Source of the DNA: Aneurinibacillus sp. REN35
Lineage (GTDB): Bacteria > Bacillota > Bacilli > Aneurinibacillales > Aneurinibacillaceae
Direction of reading: 5' to 3'
DNA: 64,000 bases
Assembly (NCBI RefSeq): GCF_041379945.2
Contig: NZ_JBFTXJ020000003.1
Span: 186,001-250,000 of the forward strand
Part shown: positions 62,710 to 64,000 of the stretch, piece by piece
How the letters are laid out: every line of letters begins with the position of its first letter
Position numbering within the stretch: the stretch's first letter is position 1
The notes under the pieces: model-generated
What the model was told of the DNA's origin: nothing
What the model saw: the letters and a program-made list of their open reading frames with translations, nothing else
The model's database searches: none
Position numbers and translations under genes: made by a program

Positions 62710-63792
62710 ATGAAGAAAAAGAGAAAAAGAATACTTGCAGGCTTACTTACGTTAGCACTTGGTGTAACATTGACAGCCTGCGGGGGTGGAGCAAGTTCGG
62801 ATAAAGCGGCTTCTGCGCCGGATGGAAAAGGCACACAAGAATTGGTTGTTGTAGACTGGGGTGGAGCATCCTCGGAGGCAGCAAAGAAAACCGTATATGA
62901 GCCATTTGAGAAAGCCAATAATGTCAAAATCACTGTCGTATCTCCAACCGATGTAGGGAAGCTTAAAGCGATGGTGCAGAGCGGTAATGTAGAATGGGAT
63001 GTTGTTAATAGCGATACGGACGTTGCTCTTCGCCTTGAAAAAGAAGGACTACTTGAGAAGCTTGATTACAACGTCATCAAAAAAGATGACGTGTATCCTG
63101 AGCTTGTCACCGATTATTCAATAGGACTGCAGCTGTACTTTACTAATATCGCGTACAATACAGAAGCATTTAAGCCGGGCAGCCAGCCGAAGAACTGGGC
63201 AGAATTCTGGGATACAAGCAAGTTTCCAGGCCCGCGCTCTCTATACAAAAATCCTGTAGGTACGCTGGAAGCAGCTCTGTTAGCTGATGGGGTATCACCG
63301 GATAAGCTGTATCCGCTTGATGTAGACCGTGCATTTAAGAGTCTTGAAAAAATTAGGAAAGACGTAAAAGTGTGGTGGGATGCAGGGGCGCAGCCACCGC
63401 AATTGCTCGGGACAAAAGAAGTTGTACTGGCTTCAGCTTGGAACGGCCGGGTTTCTGCGGCAGCCGCCCAGGGTTCTCCTGTAGATAATGAATTTAACCA
63501 GTCGCTTGGCATGGCGACCTCTTGGGTTATTCCAAAAGGTACCCCGCATAAGGAATTGGCACAAAAGTTTATTGCCTACGCGGTTTCTCCAGATTCGCAG
63601 GCAGCCTACTCCAATGCGGTTGATTATGCGCCAACCAACAAAAAAGCACTGGAACAATTATCGGATGATGTCAAAAAGCGGATTGGTCAAACACCGGATC
63701 GTGTACAGTCACAAATCTTGATTGACAACCACTGGTGGGTAGATAACTACGACAAAATCAATGAACGCTTCAATAAATTCATGCTTCAATAG
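62710..63792 (+). CDS. ABC transporter substrate-binding lipoprotein (PotD-like)
   Basis: 360 residues with lipobox LTAC (Cys24). Family COG0687-like segments: LVVVDWGGASSEAAKKTVYE, VQSGNVEWDVVNSDTD, LYFTNIAYNTEAFKPG and PKNWAEFWDTSKFPGPRSLY. These are seen in spermidine/putrescine and 2-aminoethylphosphonate binding proteins. The acidic pocket residues cannot be assigned by eye, so the substrate stays open. Confidence 0.85.
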   Translation: MKKKRKRILAGLLTLALGVTLTACGGGASSDKAASAPDGKGTQELVVVDWGGASSEAAKKTVYEPFEKANNVKITVVSPTDVGKLKAMVQSGNVEWDVVNSDTDVALRLEKEGLLEKLDYNVIKKDDVYPELVTDYSIGLQLYFTNIAYNTEAFKPGSQPKNWAEFWDTSKFPGPRSLYKNPVGTLEAALLADGVSPDKLYPLDVDRAFKSLEKIRKDVKVWWDAGAQPPQLLGTKEVVLASAWNGRVSAAAAQGSPVDNEFNQSLGMATSWVIPKGTPHKELAQKFIAYAVSPDSQAAYSNAVDYAPTNKKALEQLSDDVKKRIGQTPDRVQSQILIDNHWWVDNYDKINERFNKFMLQ

Positions 63793-63824
63793 AAGGTAAG
63801 TGCCAGGTGAAAGGGGGCGTAAAG

Positions 63825-64000
63825 ATGATAACAAAAGCAAAGACAGAGGTTCCGGTGCCTACGCTGGCGCCCCCTCTGCATCGTTTTATTGCAATTCCAG
63901 GTCTAAAATGGCTGCTGCTTCTCATTCCGCTTGTATATACAGTATTTCTGCTGTATTACTCGATGGTAAGTGTTTTAAAGCTCAGTGTTTATGATGCAGA
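63825..64000 (+). CDS. ABC transporter permease, N-terminal part
   Basis: 58 codons visible from ATG 63825 (AAGGGGGC upstream) to the window edge. A short Pro/Thr-rich cytoplasmic start leads into a first transmembrane helix, KWLLLLIPLVYTVFLLYYSM. This is the usual start of PotB/FbpB-type permeases. The rest lies outside the window. Confidence 0.8.
   Translation, partial: MITKAKTEVPVPTLAPPLHRFIAIPGLKWLLLLIPLVYTVFLLYYSMVSVLKLSVYDA

Overview
The window is one continuous stretch of chromosome from an endospore-forming, rod-shaped bacterium of the Bacilli. The evidence is the spoIIM, dacF-spoIIAA-spoIIAB-sigF and spoVA-lysA blocks, strong AGGAGG-type ribosome sites, frequent GTG and TTG starts, and families such as YdjO, DUF2627 and YqzK-like DUF4227. 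My guess is an Aneurinibacillus/Brevibacillus-like lineage; this rests on gene content only. I see no tRNA, rRNA, CRISPR array, IS element or prophage. Almost every base is in a gene or a recognisable control region.

1-4300 is accessory: the tail of a GntR/FCD regulator, a DUF1450 protein, a RidA-like protein, a chemoreceptor, an aspartate dehydrogenase and a 2Fe-2S ferredoxin. Copies of TTGTATACC recur near these genes, and a perfect 21-bp inverted repeat brackets the two minus-strand genes. This looks like the edge of a catabolic regulon whose main part lies left of the window. 4300-18500 carries signal peptidase I, SurE, YugP-like protease, a CNNM/CorC-type protein, a two-component system with an NreB-like cysteine pattern, a second chemoreceptor, a rhodanese, and a translationally coupled operon of a SteA-like protein with two polyprenyl-type glycosyltransferases.

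18500-33100 is carbon catabolism. BkdR (sigma-54 activator) is followed by a palindromic upstream activating site, a textbook -24/-12 promoter and leucine dehydrogenase plus the branched-chain 2-oxo acid dehydrogenase complex. Next come methylmalonyl-CoA mutase, a fused B12-binding/epimerase protein, an acyl-CoA carboxylase beta subunit and a PepT-like peptidase. Together these take Leu/Ile/Val to acyl-CoA and propionyl-CoA to succinyl-CoA.

33100-43900 holds DUF3866, NudF, endonuclease Q, SpoIIM, Fur, a GNAT protein, a class B penicillin-binding protein, YqzK, XerD, phosphopentomutase and purine nucleoside phosphorylase. 43900-50500 is an Lrp-type regulator followed by a complete oligopeptide ABC transporter. 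50500-52600 has an AraC/GyrI-like regulator and a branched-chain aminotransferase.

52700-60800 is the forespore block. Promoter-like sequences match sigma-F (dacF), sigma-H (spoIIA) and sigma-G (spoVA), in the order expected from Bacillus. spoVAF is absent and lysA follows spoVAEA directly. After a HIT protein the window ends in a polyamine-type ABC transporter. A second sigma-54-like promoter precedes it, with two upstream copies of an 18-bp element that could be activator sites.
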